The notes: generated by a model not told the origin, from the letters alone. A DNA stretch of 64,000 bases from DASPOF01 sp035626155 (GCA_035626155.1 DASPOF010000065.1:1-64000); one strand, 5' to 3'; numbered from the stretch's first letter, positions 42,552 to 51,466 are shown. Made by a program: numbers and translations.

Positions 42552-43362
42552 CAAAGGGACCCGAAAGAGCCGCGCCCCATCAGGTTCGACCGCAAACCGC
42601 ATCGCCCGCGACGTCGCGCCGCCGGCGCTCTGGCTCTTCGACTTCGACAACACGCTCGCCGGGCTCGAAGCCGCGGTGGACTGGGCCGCGGCGCGACGCG
42701 AGTTGGAACCGGCGATGCGGGCGGCGCACGCTCCCGAGCGCCTGTTCGAAAAATTTCCGCGCCGCAACCTGGTGCTCTACGATGCATGGCGGCTCGAACT
42801 CGACGCATCGCAGGCGTTGAACCGCGCCGCGCGCGCGGCGCTTCGGCGCGCCTCCGCCATTATCGAAAAATACGAACTTGCCGGCGTCGACCTTGCAGCA
42901 CCGCTCAATGGCGCGCTCGACCTCATCGGCGTGCTGGATCGCGGCGGTGCGACCGTCGGCATCGTCACGTCGAACTCCTCGCGGACGGTAGAGCGGTGGC
43001 TCAAGCGCAATCGGGTGCGCGCCGCGGTCGATTTTATCGTCGGCCGCGACACGCTCCTGCCGCTCAAGCCCGCCCCGGATATGCTGTCGCGCGCGCTCGA
43101 GGCCACCGCGATTACCGCCGCCCGCACCGTGTTCGTGGGCGACAGCGAAGCGGACGCAATCGCGGCGCGTGCTGCGAACATCCGTTTCGTCGGCATCGCG
43201 GCGACATCGGATGCCCGCAGCCGGCTGGCCGCGGCCGGCGCCGCCGAGATATTCGACTCACCTGCTGCGCTGCTGAGTCATCTCAACCTCATCGAGCCAC
43301 CCGGCGTAATCGCGTCGATCGCGCGAAGCACGCGGCTTGTTTCGGCGGCCGAAATTAAGTAA
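42541..43362 (+). CDS. HAD-superfamily hydrolase
   Basis: 273 residues from ATG 42541, overlapping the upstream gene by 11 bases. Motif I LFDFDNTLAG (about 30-39), motif II VTSNSSR (about 142), motif III Lys in LKPAPDM and motif IV VGDSEADAIAA (about 200), all intact. A helical cap lies between motifs I and II, which suits phosphoglycolate or small phospho-ester substrates. The translational coupling suggests a job in the sulfur operon, for example removing a phosphate from an amino-acid or nucleotide intermediate, but the substrate is unknown. Confidence 0.88.
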   Translation: MTADKGTRKSRAPSGSTANRIARDVAPPALWLFDFDNTLAGLEAAVDWAAARRELEPAMRAAHAPERLFEKFPRRNLVLYDAWRLELDASQALNRAARAALRRASAIIEKYELAGVDLAAPLNGALDLIGVLDRGGATVGIVTSNSSRTVERWLKRNRVRAAVDFIVGRDTLLPLKPAPDMLSRALEATAITAARTVFVGDSEADAIAARAANIRFVGIAATSDARSRLAAAGAAEIFDSPAALLSHLNLIEPPGVIASIARSTRLVSAAEIK

Positions 43363-43419
43363 CTAATTTTATCAAGCAAGTATCCTATTATCGGGGAGCG
43401 AGGAGTTAGAAGGCAGGCA

Positions 43420-43965
43420 ATGGATCACGGCTTCACCCTATGGTTCACGGGACTCTCAGGTGCCGGCAAATCGACGCTGGCGAACCTGGCTGCTGCGGAG
43501 CTGCGCCAGCGCGGGCATCTGGTCGAGATTTTGGACGGCGACGAAGTGCGCACGAACCTCTCGAAGGGTCTGGGTTTCTCGAAGGAAGACCGCGACACGA
43601 ATATCCGGCGGATCGGGTACGTATGCCGGCTGCTGTCGCGCAACGGCGTGATCGCGGTGGCCGCGGCGATATCGCCATACCGTGAAATTCGCGACGAGGT
43701 CCGCGCCCTGCACGGGCGGTTCTTCGAAGTGTATGTAAAGTGCCCGATCGACACGCTCGTCGAGCGCGACGTCAAAGGGCTCTACAAAAAGGCGCTCAAG
43801 GGCGAGCTTGCGGGCTTCACCGGGGTCTCGGACCCATACGAGGAGCCGCTGAATCCGGAACTCGTGGTCGAGAGCAACATCGAGGCGCCCGCCCAAAGCC
43901 TCGCCAGACTCCTGCGCGCGCTCGAGATACGCAACTACATCCGCGGCAACGGAGTCCTGCGATGA
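43420..43965 (+). CDS. cysC: Adenylylsulfate (APS) kinase
   Basis: 181 residues. P-loop GLSGAGKST (about 10-18), DGDEVRTNLSKGLGFSKEDRDTNIRRIGYV with APS-binding residues, AAISPYREIRDEVR, and the lid region GLYKKALKGELAGFTGVSDPYEEP. It phosphorylates APS to PAPS. Its stop overlaps the sat start (ATGA), so the two are coupled. Sixty AT-richer bases separate it from the HAD gene and could hold an extra promoter. Confidence 0.96.
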   Translation: MDHGFTLWFTGLSGAGKSTLANLAAAELRQRGHLVEILDGDEVRTNLSKGLGFSKEDRDTNIRRIGYVCRLLSRNGVIAVAAAISPYREIRDEVRALHGRFFEVYVKCPIDTLVERDVKGLYKKALKGELAGFTGVSDPYEEPLNPELVVESNIEAPAQSLARLLRALEIRNYIRGNGVLR

Positions 43966-45137
43966 GCGTGCGGGATGATGCGATCAGCGCGCATGGCGGC
44001 GGCGAGCTTGTCGATCTGAAGGCGCCGGCCTCGGAGCGCGCGGCGCTCAAGGCGCACGCGGCCGGGCTTGCAGCGGTCACGCTCAACGCCCGCGACCTTG
44101 CGGACCTCGAGATGCTCGCATCGGGGGCGTTCACCCCGCTGTCGGGCTTCATGGGCGAGGCCGACTACGTCCGAAGCCGCGACCAGATGCGGCTGGGCAT
44201 CGGCGTGCCGTGGCCGATCCCGATAACTCTCGGCGTCGATGAGGCGGCAGCGCGCGCGCTCAAGATTGGCAGCGATGTGGCGCTCGCCACGGAATCGGGC
44301 GCGCGCCTGGCGATACTGAAGCTTGCGGAAATCTATCGCGTGGATCGCGTGAAAGAGGCGAGTGCGGTCTTCGGCACGGCCGAGGATGCACATCCGGGGG
44401 CGAAGAACGTCACCTCGATGCCGCCCGTTTGCCTTGCCGGGCGCGTGATCCTGTTCGATGAGATCCCGGGGCGCACGTTTCTCGAATTTCCTCGCGAGCC
44501 CCGTCAAACCCGCGCGGCGTTTCGGGAACGCGGATGGCGCAAGATAGTCGCGTTTCAGACGCGCAATCCCGCGCATCGCGCGCACGAGTACATCCAGAAG
44601 GCGGCCCTCGAAATCTGCGACGGCCTCCTGCTCCATCCGCTGGTCGGTGAGACCAAGGGCGATGACGTGCCGGCGGCGGTCAGGATGGAGACCTACAAGG
44701 TTCTGCTCGACAGGTACTATCCGAAGAATCGCGCGATGCTGGCGGTGATGCCGGCGCATATGCGCTACGGCGGGCCGCGCGAGGCGATCCTGCACGCGAT
44801 CGTCCGGCGCAATTACGGATGCACCCATTTCATCGTGGGACGCGATCACGCCGGGGTGGGTTCCTACTATGGCACCTACGACGCGCAGAAGATTTTCGAG
44901 CGCTTCGACCCCGCGGAGATCGGCATCACGCCGCTCAATTTCGAGAACACGTTCTGGTGCGCGAAGTGCGAGTCGATGGCGTCGTACAAGACTTGCCCGC
45001 ACGACGATGCCGATCGGTTGCTGCTCTCCGGCACCAAGGTGCGCGAGCTTCTGCGCGCCGGGCAGGCGCCTCCGCCCGAATTCACGCGTCCCGAGCTTGC
45101 GGAGATTCTGATCCGCGCGATGCGCGACGGGAAGTAA
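43962..45137 (+). CDS. sat: Sulfate adenylyltransferase (ATP sulfurylase)
   Basis: 391 residues of the homo-oligomeric ATP-sulfurylase type, not CysDN. PUA-like N-domain, then the ATP and sulfate motifs QTRNPAHRAHEY (about 191-202), MRYGGPREAILHAIVRRNYGCTHFIVGRDHAGVG (about 268-300) and the zinc-like CAKC...CPH near the end. It makes APS from sulfate and ATP. The ATG overlaps cysC. The pair supplies activated sulfate; reductases for APS or PAPS are not in the window. Confidence 0.96.
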   Translation: MSVRDDAISAHGGGELVDLKAPASERAALKAHAAGLAAVTLNARDLADLEMLASGAFTPLSGFMGEADYVRSRDQMRLGIGVPWPIPITLGVDEAAARALKIGSDVALATESGARLAILKLAEIYRVDRVKEASAVFGTAEDAHPGAKNVTSMPPVCLAGRVILFDEIPGRTFLEFPREPRQTRAAFRERGWRKIVAFQTRNPAHRAHEYIQKAALEICDGLLLHPLVGETKGDDVPAAVRMETYKVLLDRYYPKNRAMLAVMPAHMRYGGPREAILHAIVRRNYGCTHFIVGRDHAGVGSYYGTYDAQKIFERFDPAEIGITPLNFENTFWCAKCESMASYKTCPHDDADRLLLSGTKVRELLRAGQAPPPEFTRPELAEILIRAMRDGK

Positions 45138-45143
45138 CGCGCC

Positions 45144-45170
45144 GCGCGCGTCGATGCGCGCGCTTCCTTT
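45144..45170. terminator. Weak terminator-like hairpin after sat
   Basis: GCGCGCG, TCGATG, CGCGCGC followed by TTCCTTT between convergent genes sat and the SnoaL-like gene. The T-tract is interrupted. Confidence 0.4.
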
Positions 45171-45182
45171 CGATTCGCCGGC

Positions 45183-45599
45183 CTATTGCAGCGGCGGTTC
45201 GTCGTCGGGCGACATCGCGACCGGCGACCCGTGGTGCACCACCATGAACCACGCGTTCCCGACGCGCTCGAACACGTTGGTAGCGAGCACCTGCGAGCGC
45301 ACCACGCCGTCCATCCCGTGCTGCGTCTGATTCTCCTCGACGATCACCACCGCGAGATCGCCGCTCACCATCGCATCGATCTCGCCGAGCTCGAACTTCA
45401 CTTCGAAGAGATTCTCGAAGATGCGCTCCCAGCTCGCCATGATCGGGCCGAAGCCGGTCAGCTTGCGCCATCCCGGATGGATGCAGACGATGCGCCGGTC
45501 CTTGAGCCAGACCGCCTCCATCTTCTCGCTGTCGAGGCTGCGGAACGCGTCGTAGAATGCGCGATTCGCTTTCAGTACTGCTTCGCGATCGTCGGGCAT
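45183..45599 (-). CDS. SnoaL-like (NTF2 fold) protein
   Basis: 138 residues, an NTF2-like cone: VLKANRAFYDAFRSLDSEKMEAVWLKDRRIVCIHPGW, then GPIMASWERIFENL, and beta strands ending in WFMVVHHGSPVA. This is the SnoaL_3/DUF4440 type; members range from ketosteroid-isomerase-like enzymes to stress-response ligand binders. The function cannot be assigned. It is 19 bases downstream of eutC on the same strand and may be co-transcribed with eutBC. Confidence 0.85.
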   Translation of the reverse strand: MPDDREAVLKANRAFYDAFRSLDSEKMEAVWLKDRRIVCIHPGWRKLTGFGPIMASWERIFENLFEVKFELGEIDAMVSGDLAVVIVEENQTQHGMDGVVRSQVLATNVFERVGNAWFMVVHHGSPVAMSPDDEPPLQ

Positions 45600-45618
45600 G
45601 AGCCGGCTCCGCCAAAGC

Positions 45619-46455
45619 TTAGACTAGATTCTCGACGCGCCCGCCGCCAGCCGCAATCGCCGCCGGCCCGCGGGCGAGCGCCTGGGCGAGAACGGCGCCG
45701 GTAGCCTGCACGCGCGCCGCATCCGCGATCAGCGACGCGATCTTCGAGGCCGCCTGCGCCACCGTCAGCCCGCGCGAGTGGATATTCGAGATGACGGTGC
45801 GGTCGGGCTCGCGCGAGCTTAGCCGGGGCCGCCAAAGAATGTAGGCGCTGAGACTCTCGGCAGTTGCAAGCCCCGGCCGCTCGCCGATGATCATGCAGAT
45901 CACGTCGGGGCGGACGATCTCCCCGATCTGATCCTCGATTCGGACCCGCGCATTGCGCACGAACAGCGGCGGCATCACGGTGAACTGATGCCGTAATTTT
46001 TCGCGGAGCGCGCGGACGAGCGGTGCCGCGCCCGCCTCGAGCGCCGTCGAGGACAACCCGTCGCCGACGCAGATGATCGCGCGCGGCTTGCGGCCCCTTG
46101 CGAGCGTGCGTCCTGATCTGAATTTCTGCGCAAGCCGCGCGGCGTCGGCCGGGGCGAGCAGGCGGCCGAGTTCGGGCCGAAGCAGATATGTCTCGCGCGT
46201 GAGCGCGCGGCTTCGTACTTCGATCATCCCGTTGCGCTTCGCCCACCCGGCCGGAACCTCCGTGCGGACCGCATCGACGGCCCGCGCGTGATCGGCGCGA
46301 AATTGAAGCATCGACTCGGTCGTGTAACGAGGACCGGCGCGCCCGACGCCGAGGCGCGCCGGCGTCGCGCGAGCCATCGCGGCGAACTCGCGCTCGGCCG
46401 CGCGCGCCGTCTGGTGGCGCGCAACCGCGCGCGCGGTTTTGCGCCGCGATTCCAT
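45619..46455 (-). CDS. eutC: Ethanolamine ammonia-lyase small subunit EutC
   Basis: 278 residues. ARLGVGRAGPRYTTESMLQFRADHARAVDAV, IICVGDGLSSTALEAGA, RVRIEDQIGEIVRPDVICMIIGERPGLATAESLSAYI and DRTVISNIHSRGLTVAQAA are the diagnostic EutC blocks, including the B12-tail binding region. With EutB it converts ethanolamine to acetaldehyde and ammonia using adenosylcobalamin. Its ATG follows the eutB stop with no gap. Confidence 0.96.
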   Translation of the reverse strand: MESRRKTARAVARHQTARAAEREFAAMARATPARLGVGRAGPRYTTESMLQFRADHARAVDAVRTEVPAGWAKRNGMIEVRSRALTRETYLLRPELGRLLAPADAARLAQKFRSGRTLARGRKPRAIICVGDGLSSTALEAGAAPLVRALREKLRHQFTVMPPLFVRNARVRIEDQIGEIVRPDVICMIIGERPGLATAESLSAYILWRPRLSSREPDRTVISNIHSRGLTVAQAASKIASLIADAARVQATGAVLAQALARGPAAIAAGGGRVENLV

Positions 46456-47829
46456 TTAAGAGGCGCGCGGCATGACGAGTTCGGGTTTTCCCGCGCGCGC
46501 GGTGAGGCGTCCGCCCGACAGAATTCCGCGCCGCTCGCACCAGCGCTCGAACTCGGGCGCCGGCCGCAGGTTAAGCAGGCTGCGCAGCGCAGCCGCATCG
46601 TGGTAGCTCGTACACTGGTACGAGAGCATCACGTCGTCCCCCATCGGCACCGCCATGAAGTAGTTGCAGCCCGCCGCGGCGAGCAGCACGGCGAGATTTT
46701 CGCAATCGTTCTGATCGGCGCGCGCGTGATTCGTGTAACAGGCATCGGCGCCGTGCGGAACGCCGAGCAGTTTCCCCATCAGATGATCCTCCAGACCCGC
46801 GCGCGTGATCTGCTTCGCGTCGTAAAGATATTCGGGGCCGATGAATCCGACCACCGTGTTGACCAGCAGCGGCGCCCACCGGCGCGCAAGCCCGTAACAT
46901 CGCGCCTCGAGCGTCACCTGGTCGGCGCCCTCGTGCGCGCCGGCCGAGAGTTCCGACCCCTGTCCGGTTTCGAAGTACATCAGATTGGGAGCCTTCAGCG
47001 CGCCCAGTTCGCGGACCGCGTCCGCGCCTTCATCGACCATCGCGACATCGATTCCGAATCCGCCATTCGCTTTCTCGGTCCCGGCGAGGCTCTGGAACAT
47101 GATGTCGATCGGAGCGCCCGCCCGAAGCGCGCGCATCTGGGTCGTGATGTGCCCGAGCACGCAGTTCTGGGTCGGCGCGCCGGTGCGCGCGATGATCCCG
47201 GCGGTCAAGTCGAGCAGGCGGCGCAGGTTGTCGGGTTCGTCGATGCACGGGTTGATGCCGATGAGCGCATCGCCGGTCGCGTAGGCGAGCCCTTCGTAAA
47301 TCGCGGCGGCGATTCCGCCCGCGTCGTCGCGCGGATGGTTGGGTTGAAGGCGCGTCGAGAGCCGGCCCGGCAGTCCGATCGTGGTGCGGGCTTTCGTCAC
47401 GACGCGGATTTTCGCCGCAATCGTAATCAGATCGAGATTCGAGCACAGCTTGGCGACTGCGGCCGCCATCTCGCCCGTCATCCCGCGCCCGGCGGCGGCT
47501 ATATCATCGCCGCTGGTGCCGTCATCGAGCAGCCATTCGCGAAAATCGCCGACCGTGCGGTTCCTGATGCGATCGAAGCAGCGGCGGTCGAGGCCATCAT
47601 CGATGACGCGCGTGACCTCGTCGCGCTCGTAAGGAACGACGGGATGATTGCGCAGGTCATTGAGCGTTAGATCGGCAAGCACCATCTTGGCGGCGATTCG
47701 CTCGCGCTCGGAGCGCGCCGCCACGCCGGCAAGCTCATCGCCCGAGCGCGCCTCGTTGGCCCGCCCGAGCAGATCGCGGACCGAGTCGAAGCGGTAGGAT
47801 GTACCGAACAGCCGGGTTGCGAGTTTCAT
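46456..47829 (-). CDS. eutB: Ethanolamine ammonia-lyase large subunit EutB
   Basis: 457 residues from ATG 47829, close to the usual length. TIM-barrel blocks: ADLTLNDLRNHPVVPYERDEVTRVIDD, GLPGRLSTRLQPNHPRDD, GINPCIDEPDN, TQNCVLGHITTQM, FQSLAGTEKANGGFGI, YFETGQGSELSAGAHEGADQVTLEAR and CYTNHARADQNDCENL. It is the catalytic subunit. No eutA reactivase, shell proteins or aldehyde dehydrogenase are next to it, so ethanolamine is used outside a microcompartment. A further open frame to 48057 lacks EutB similarity. Confidence 0.96.
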   Translation of the reverse strand: MKLATRLFGTSYRFDSVRDLLGRANEARSGDELAGVAARSERERIAAKMVLADLTLNDLRNHPVVPYERDEVTRVIDDGLDRRCFDRIRNRTVGDFREWLLDDGTSGDDIAAAGRGMTGEMAAAVAKLCSNLDLITIAAKIRVVTKARTTIGLPGRLSTRLQPNHPRDDAGGIAAAIYEGLAYATGDALIGINPCIDEPDNLRRLLDLTAGIIARTGAPTQNCVLGHITTQMRALRAGAPIDIMFQSLAGTEKANGGFGIDVAMVDEGADAVRELGALKAPNLMYFETGQGSELSAGAHEGADQVTLEARCYGLARRWAPLLVNTVVGFIGPEYLYDAKQITRAGLEDHLMGKLLGVPHGADACYTNHARADQNDCENLAVLLAAAGCNYFMAVPMGDDVMLSYQCTSYHDAAALRSLLNLRPAPEFERWCERRGILSGGRLTARAGKPELVMPRAS

Positions 47830-47980
47830 CGCGCCGATCTCAGACAAAGCTTCGGCCGTTTGCGATTCAGGTTCAAGCCGGCCTAAAAAAGAACGGACTC
47901 CGGGGCATTGAAGAGGGGAATCGCGGTCCATTGAAATCGCGCCGGCGCCGAAAAGCGATGCTCTCCCGGGAGCCGAAACT

Positions 47981-48433
47981 GTGAAACGAGTGATCATCGT
48001 CTTATCGATCGTAGTCGGCGTCTGCGTCACCATCGTGTTTGGACATTGGGCGCTCATCGAAGTCGGCCGCGAGGTTGTCGTCGTTCACGAGCCGACTCCG
48101 ACGGGAGGGGTGCGCCGCGCGCGGCTTTGGATCGTCGATGAGGGGCCGTACTCGTGGATTCACCCCGGCAGCGCGAATGCCCAGTGGTGGGTCAAGCACA
48201 TGGATGAGCATTCGATCGTCGAGATGGAGCGGGGCGGCGTAACGCGGAACTATCACGCGCAGCTCGATCCCGAAGCGCACGCCAAGGTCCATCGGCTGAT
48301 GCGTGCGAAGTACAGCGTGGCCGACTGGTGGGTGCGTTTCCTCGCAGGATCTGACACGCAGAGCGGAATCCTCACGCGCCAAAAGTGCACGACCCTTCCC
48401 ATCCGGCTCGAACCCGTACCGGCTGCGCAGTAA
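47981..48433 (+). CDS. Membrane-anchored protein of unknown function
   Basis: 150 residues, GTG start after GGGAG. One N-terminal helix (VIIVLSIVVGVCVTIVFGHWALI), then a soluble beta-rich domain with GGVRRARLWIVDEGPYSWIHPGSANAQWWVKHM and RLMRAKYSVADWWVRFLAG. The G-x-RARLW...WIHPG pattern recalls split-barrel (FMN/F420 or nitroreductase-like) proteins, but I cannot confirm it. It is divergent from eutB. Confidence 0.65.
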   Translation: MKRVIIVLSIVVGVCVTIVFGHWALIEVGREVVVVHEPTPTGGVRRARLWIVDEGPYSWIHPGSANAQWWVKHMDEHSIVEMERGGVTRNYHAQLDPEAHAKVHRLMRAKYSVADWWVRFLAGSDTQSGILTRQKCTTLPIRLEPVPAAQ

Positions 48434-48557
48434 GGCGAAATCAATTGATGTTGTCCGCCCCGGATGGCACGAGCCCGTGTGTCGTCAGGTGCGCTCGCCG
48501 ATATCGCGCTGGCGCAGCCGGTTTGGCGCACCTATCATGTGATTCCGCGATGCGATC

Positions 48558-49355
48558 ATGAACCGGCTCTTCTCAATCTCGATGGCGGCCGCAATCCTGC
48601 TCGGCGCTGCGCTTGCGTGGACGGCGGAATCCGGAACGCTCAAGCTCGATGTGCTCGGTGATGTTGGCGCGGATGCGCAAAATCGGGCGCGCGTCCTGAG
48701 CGCCGGCGGAAAGCAGGTCGGCGAAGTCACCGCCGGGAAATCCATCCAACTTCCGCCCGGCGATTACGCGCTGGTGCTTCCGATCGTCGGCGGCGAGATC
48801 ACCAAGAGTGACGTGAAAATCGAGCCGGGGCGTACTCATACGGTGCTGATCGACAATGTCGCGGTGCTCCAGGTGAGCGCGAAGGATCGAGCCGGCACGG
48901 ATCCCGGCTTCGGCGTGACCGTCACCTCGAGCGCCGAGCCTCACGGCAAGATCGCGAGCTTCATCACCGGCGACAAGTACCTGTTTGCGCCGATGCTGGT
49001 GGACGTAAAGGTCGATGCGCCCCCGCAGGGATACTACTGGCATGCGCTGGCGCTAAAGCCCGGTGAGCGGTCGCGGCTGACGCTCGGCGAGGTGGTCCCG
49101 GCGGACCTCGACGTGCAGACCACGATGGCGAAGCAACCGATTAACGACCAGACCCGGGTGGTCATTTATCGCGGCGGTACGCAAAGCCGCGTTGCGGAGA
49201 GCGCGCCCGGACCGGCGCATCATTTCGCGCTCGACCCCGGCGACTACGACATCTTCGTCGAAAATCACTCCGGCAAAGGACGCCCGTACGTGAGCGCGCC
49301 GCGAGTACATCTTGAATCGGGCGCGAAGGTGGAACGCGAAGTCCCGATGGACTGA
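48558..49355 (+). CDS. Exported beta-rich protein of unknown function
   Basis: 265 residues with signal peptide MNRLFSISMAAAILLGAALAWTAE. The rest is beta-rich and contains two PEGA-like modules (KQVGEVTAGKSIQLPPGDYALVLPI and later APGPAHHFALDPGDYDIFVENHSG), each with a P-G-D-Y signature. The modules suggest a surface or periplasmic polysaccharide- or protein-binding role. The small basic gene at 49366 follows ten bases later. Confidence 0.75.
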   Translation: MNRLFSISMAAAILLGAALAWTAESGTLKLDVLGDVGADAQNRARVLSAGGKQVGEVTAGKSIQLPPGDYALVLPIVGGEITKSDVKIEPGRTHTVLIDNVAVLQVSAKDRAGTDPGFGVTVTSSAEPHGKIASFITGDKYLFAPMLVDVKVDAPPQGYYWHALALKPGERSRLTLGEVVPADLDVQTTMAKQPINDQTRVVIYRGGTQSRVAESAPGPAHHFALDPGDYDIFVENHSGKGRPYVSAPRVHLESGAKVEREVPMD

Positions 49356-49365
49356 GGAGGATCTG

Positions 49366-49470
49366 ATGGCGGTCGAACGGCAACGGGAAATCCGGCGGCG
49401 GCGCAAACGCCGCGAAAAGCGCCTGAAGGCGCGTATCCGCGAAGCTCGCAAGCAAAAGAAAAAGCGCTGA
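49366..49470 (+). CDS. Very basic 34-residue protein
   Basis: Begins MAVERQREIRRRRKRREKRL and ends in a Lys/Arg-rich tail; 20 of 34 residues are Lys or Arg. A perfect GAGGAGG (49354-49360) lies five bases before the ATG, immediately after the stop of the exported beta-rich gene, so translation is well supported. Composition and size recall the tiny ribosomal proteins (bS22/THX and AURKAIP1/COX24-like proteins), but I cannot match a family. It could bind rRNA or DNA. It is short enough to be missed by most gene finders. Confidence 0.65.
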   Translation: MAVERQREIRRRRKRREKRLKARIREARKQKKKR

Positions 49471-49490
49471 CGCGCCGAACGCGGGGCCGC

Positions 49491-51281
49491 TTACTTGCCG
49501 GCGGCCGCGGGCACGAACACGCCGATATCCGGTGTGCCCCAGCCCGACGCGCGATCGTACCCTATGCCAGCCGCGTATCCGGCGACGCCGTTGAACGAGT
49601 TGTTTCCTGTCGTCACGTCGCGCAATCCGGAGCTGGCAGCGTTGCCCAACGCGCCGAGGGCATAAATTTTGGCGTTAAGATTTCCTGCCCGCGCTTCACC
49701 CGCCTGTTGCGCGACCAACTGCGCAATCCCGGCCCAATATGGAGCGCTCAGGCTGGTGCCCCCGATGCAGCAGAGGATGCTGCCGCTGTCGCCGAAGAAG
49801 TAGCCGGGATTGTTTGGGCTTGCGCCCAACGAGATGTCGGGTATATCGCGCGCCTTATCCTTTGGCGTCGATGCGGTCTGGAATGCAGGCTTCTTGAACA
49901 GGCTGCTCCTGCCTCCTCCGGTCGTGCCGGCAGGCTCCTTGTTGCCATCATGCCAAACGGTCTCGGCAACGTTGCCGACGTCGAGTCCGGACGAATTGTA
50001 TGTCGGGTTGAACGAGGTGCCTCCCACTGCGGTGACGTTTGGGTCGCCGGCCATCTCGCTGATCTTTCGAGCTTTGGTGACGACACAATTCATGTGCCGA
50101 TCGACCCCGAGACCGGCAGCGCCCCAGTCGCCCGCGGATACGTACACACCCTGCCCGTGCGCCGCTGCCTCGGCGAAAAGCGGGTCAAGCTGCTTCGTGA
50201 AAAAGGCCGGGTCCGCGCCGCAGAAGGCGAAACTTATACTGACCGCGCCGCACGTGTTGTCGTGGATCGCCCGTGCGATCGCGTCCGGCAGTCCGTTACC
50301 TTTGCTCGCCGCATCACTGCCGATGTACGCGACGATCGGCGCCCCGGGTGCAGCGGCGTGAGAGTACTCCACATCGAGCTCCGCCTCGGTATCCGCCCCG
50401 TCGATTATTCCCGGGTCCGATCCGTCGGCGAAAGTCTGGGTGACGTTTGCGGCTGGCAACGCGAAGGTGGTGTCGAATGCTGTCACTCCCGACGAATCCC
50501 AGTTCGAGTTCTCGACCAGCCCGATGCAATCCGTGCCGGTGCCGTCGATTCCGCCGGCTTGCAGGCTGTTGTAGTCGTAGAAAGTCCATAGGTCTTGCGG
50601 CCCGAAGGCGGTGACTCCTCCCTCGGTGACTGCCGGCAAACTCGGCGGGCGGCGCGCCAGCGATGCGCTGACCACGGGCACCGCGCGCATCATGTTGGAG
50701 AGGCCGCGAATCGTGCCGATCAGGGGAGCCAGCTTTTCGGGAACGGCGGGATCATCGAGATTGGCGTAGGTCTTGCCATCGGCGCTCGCCGCGATGCGCA
50801 CGGAGAAGGCCTTTTGCGCCTTTTCCGCCGAACCGGTGAAGACGATCGAGCGACGCGATGCGCTCGCGGATTGAATCGTGAAGCCGCTCTGCTCGAGCCA
50901 TCGTGTAAGCGCGGCGACGTCGGACTGGGTCGGGCCGAAGCGGGCGTTGAACTCGGCGGAGGAGAGCCATCGATGGTACCGGGGCGATGACGAGTCCACC
51001 TGATCGGCGGCCAGGCGATCGAGCTCGGCCCGGTTGCGGAGCGCGAGGACGATCTCCATCCTGAGCGCGCGCTCCGGCGCGACGACGCCCTCGCCGGCAA
51101 GTCCCGCCGCCTCCTCCGAATGATTGCCCGCGATAGCGGTGGTTCCCGCGTAAGCCTCGGCGCAAAGCGGCATCGAAACCGCCACAATCGCCGCTGCGGC
51201 GCCCGCCAGAAATCCGAAAATCTGCGCGCGAATCCCGCCCGCGCCGCTCCCCCGATGCCCGACTGCCCCCCGTGAATTCAT
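49491..51281 (-). CDS. S53 family (sedolisin) acid serine peptidase
   Basis: 596 residues from ATG 51281. Signal or membrane segment (FGFLAGAAAAIVAVSMPLC), pro-kumamolisin domain (about 50-190, SPRYHRWLSSAEFNARFGPT and IGTIRGLSNM), then the catalytic domain. Catalytic E-x-x-x-D is EAELD (Glu299, Asp303), oxyanion Asp385 is in SAGDWG, and Ser510 is in GGTSLSAP. The calcium site is RDVTTGNNSFNGVAGY...GWGTPD at the end. It would be secreted and active at low pH after removal of the pro-region. Its start lies 46 bases from an IS remnant. Confidence 0.93.
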   Translation of the reverse strand: MNSRGAVGHRGSGAGGIRAQIFGFLAGAAAAIVAVSMPLCAEAYAGTTAIAGNHSEEAAGLAGEGVVAPERALRMEIVLALRNRAELDRLAADQVDSSSPRYHRWLSSAEFNARFGPTQSDVAALTRWLEQSGFTIQSASASRRSIVFTGSAEKAQKAFSVRIAASADGKTYANLDDPAVPEKLAPLIGTIRGLSNMMRAVPVVSASLARRPPSLPAVTEGGVTAFGPQDLWTFYDYNSLQAGGIDGTGTDCIGLVENSNWDSSGVTAFDTTFALPAANVTQTFADGSDPGIIDGADTEAELDVEYSHAAAPGAPIVAYIGSDAASKGNGLPDAIARAIHDNTCGAVSISFAFCGADPAFFTKQLDPLFAEAAAHGQGVYVSAGDWGAAGLGVDRHMNCVVTKARKISEMAGDPNVTAVGGTSFNPTYNSSGLDVGNVAETVWHDGNKEPAGTTGGGRSSLFKKPAFQTASTPKDKARDIPDISLGASPNNPGYFFGDSGSILCCIGGTSLSAPYWAGIAQLVAQQAGEARAGNLNAKIYALGALGNAASSGLRDVTTGNNSFNGVAGYAAGIGYDRASGWGTPDIGVFVPAAAGK

Positions 51282-51326
51282 CGCATGGATTCTACACTTA
51301 GACTGGTTTTGAGCCAAGCTGTCGCA

Positions 51327-51466
51327 GGGTCAAGACTCATTGATTGAGCCAAAAGAAAACGGTTGCGGCGATGCAGATAGCGCTGAAGAATGTGTAGGCG
51401 CGGGGTCGTACCGCAGGGTTCAATGCGCTTAAGCTGAGCCTTAGTCAGCCAGAATTGATCAGACAT
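51327..51466 (-). mobile_element. Internally deleted IS5-family (IS427-type) remnant
   Basis: On the minus strand a frame starts at 51466 with MSDQFWLTKAQLKRIEP, the typical N-terminus of IS5-group transposases. Within a few codons another frame gives AYTFFSAICIAATVFFWLNQ followed by a stop (51339-51337), the typical C-terminus of the same transposases. About 700-800 bases of the middle are gone and the two ends are out of frame. GGGTCAAGACTC at 51327-51338 would be the right terminal repeat. No matching left repeat was found. The element is dead. Confidence 0.85.

Noticed and set aside
47830..48057. N-terminal extension of EutB up to an upstream start
   Set aside because: The 76 extra codons do not resemble EutB, overlap the divergent gene's start at 47981, and the ATG at 47829 gives the normal family length.
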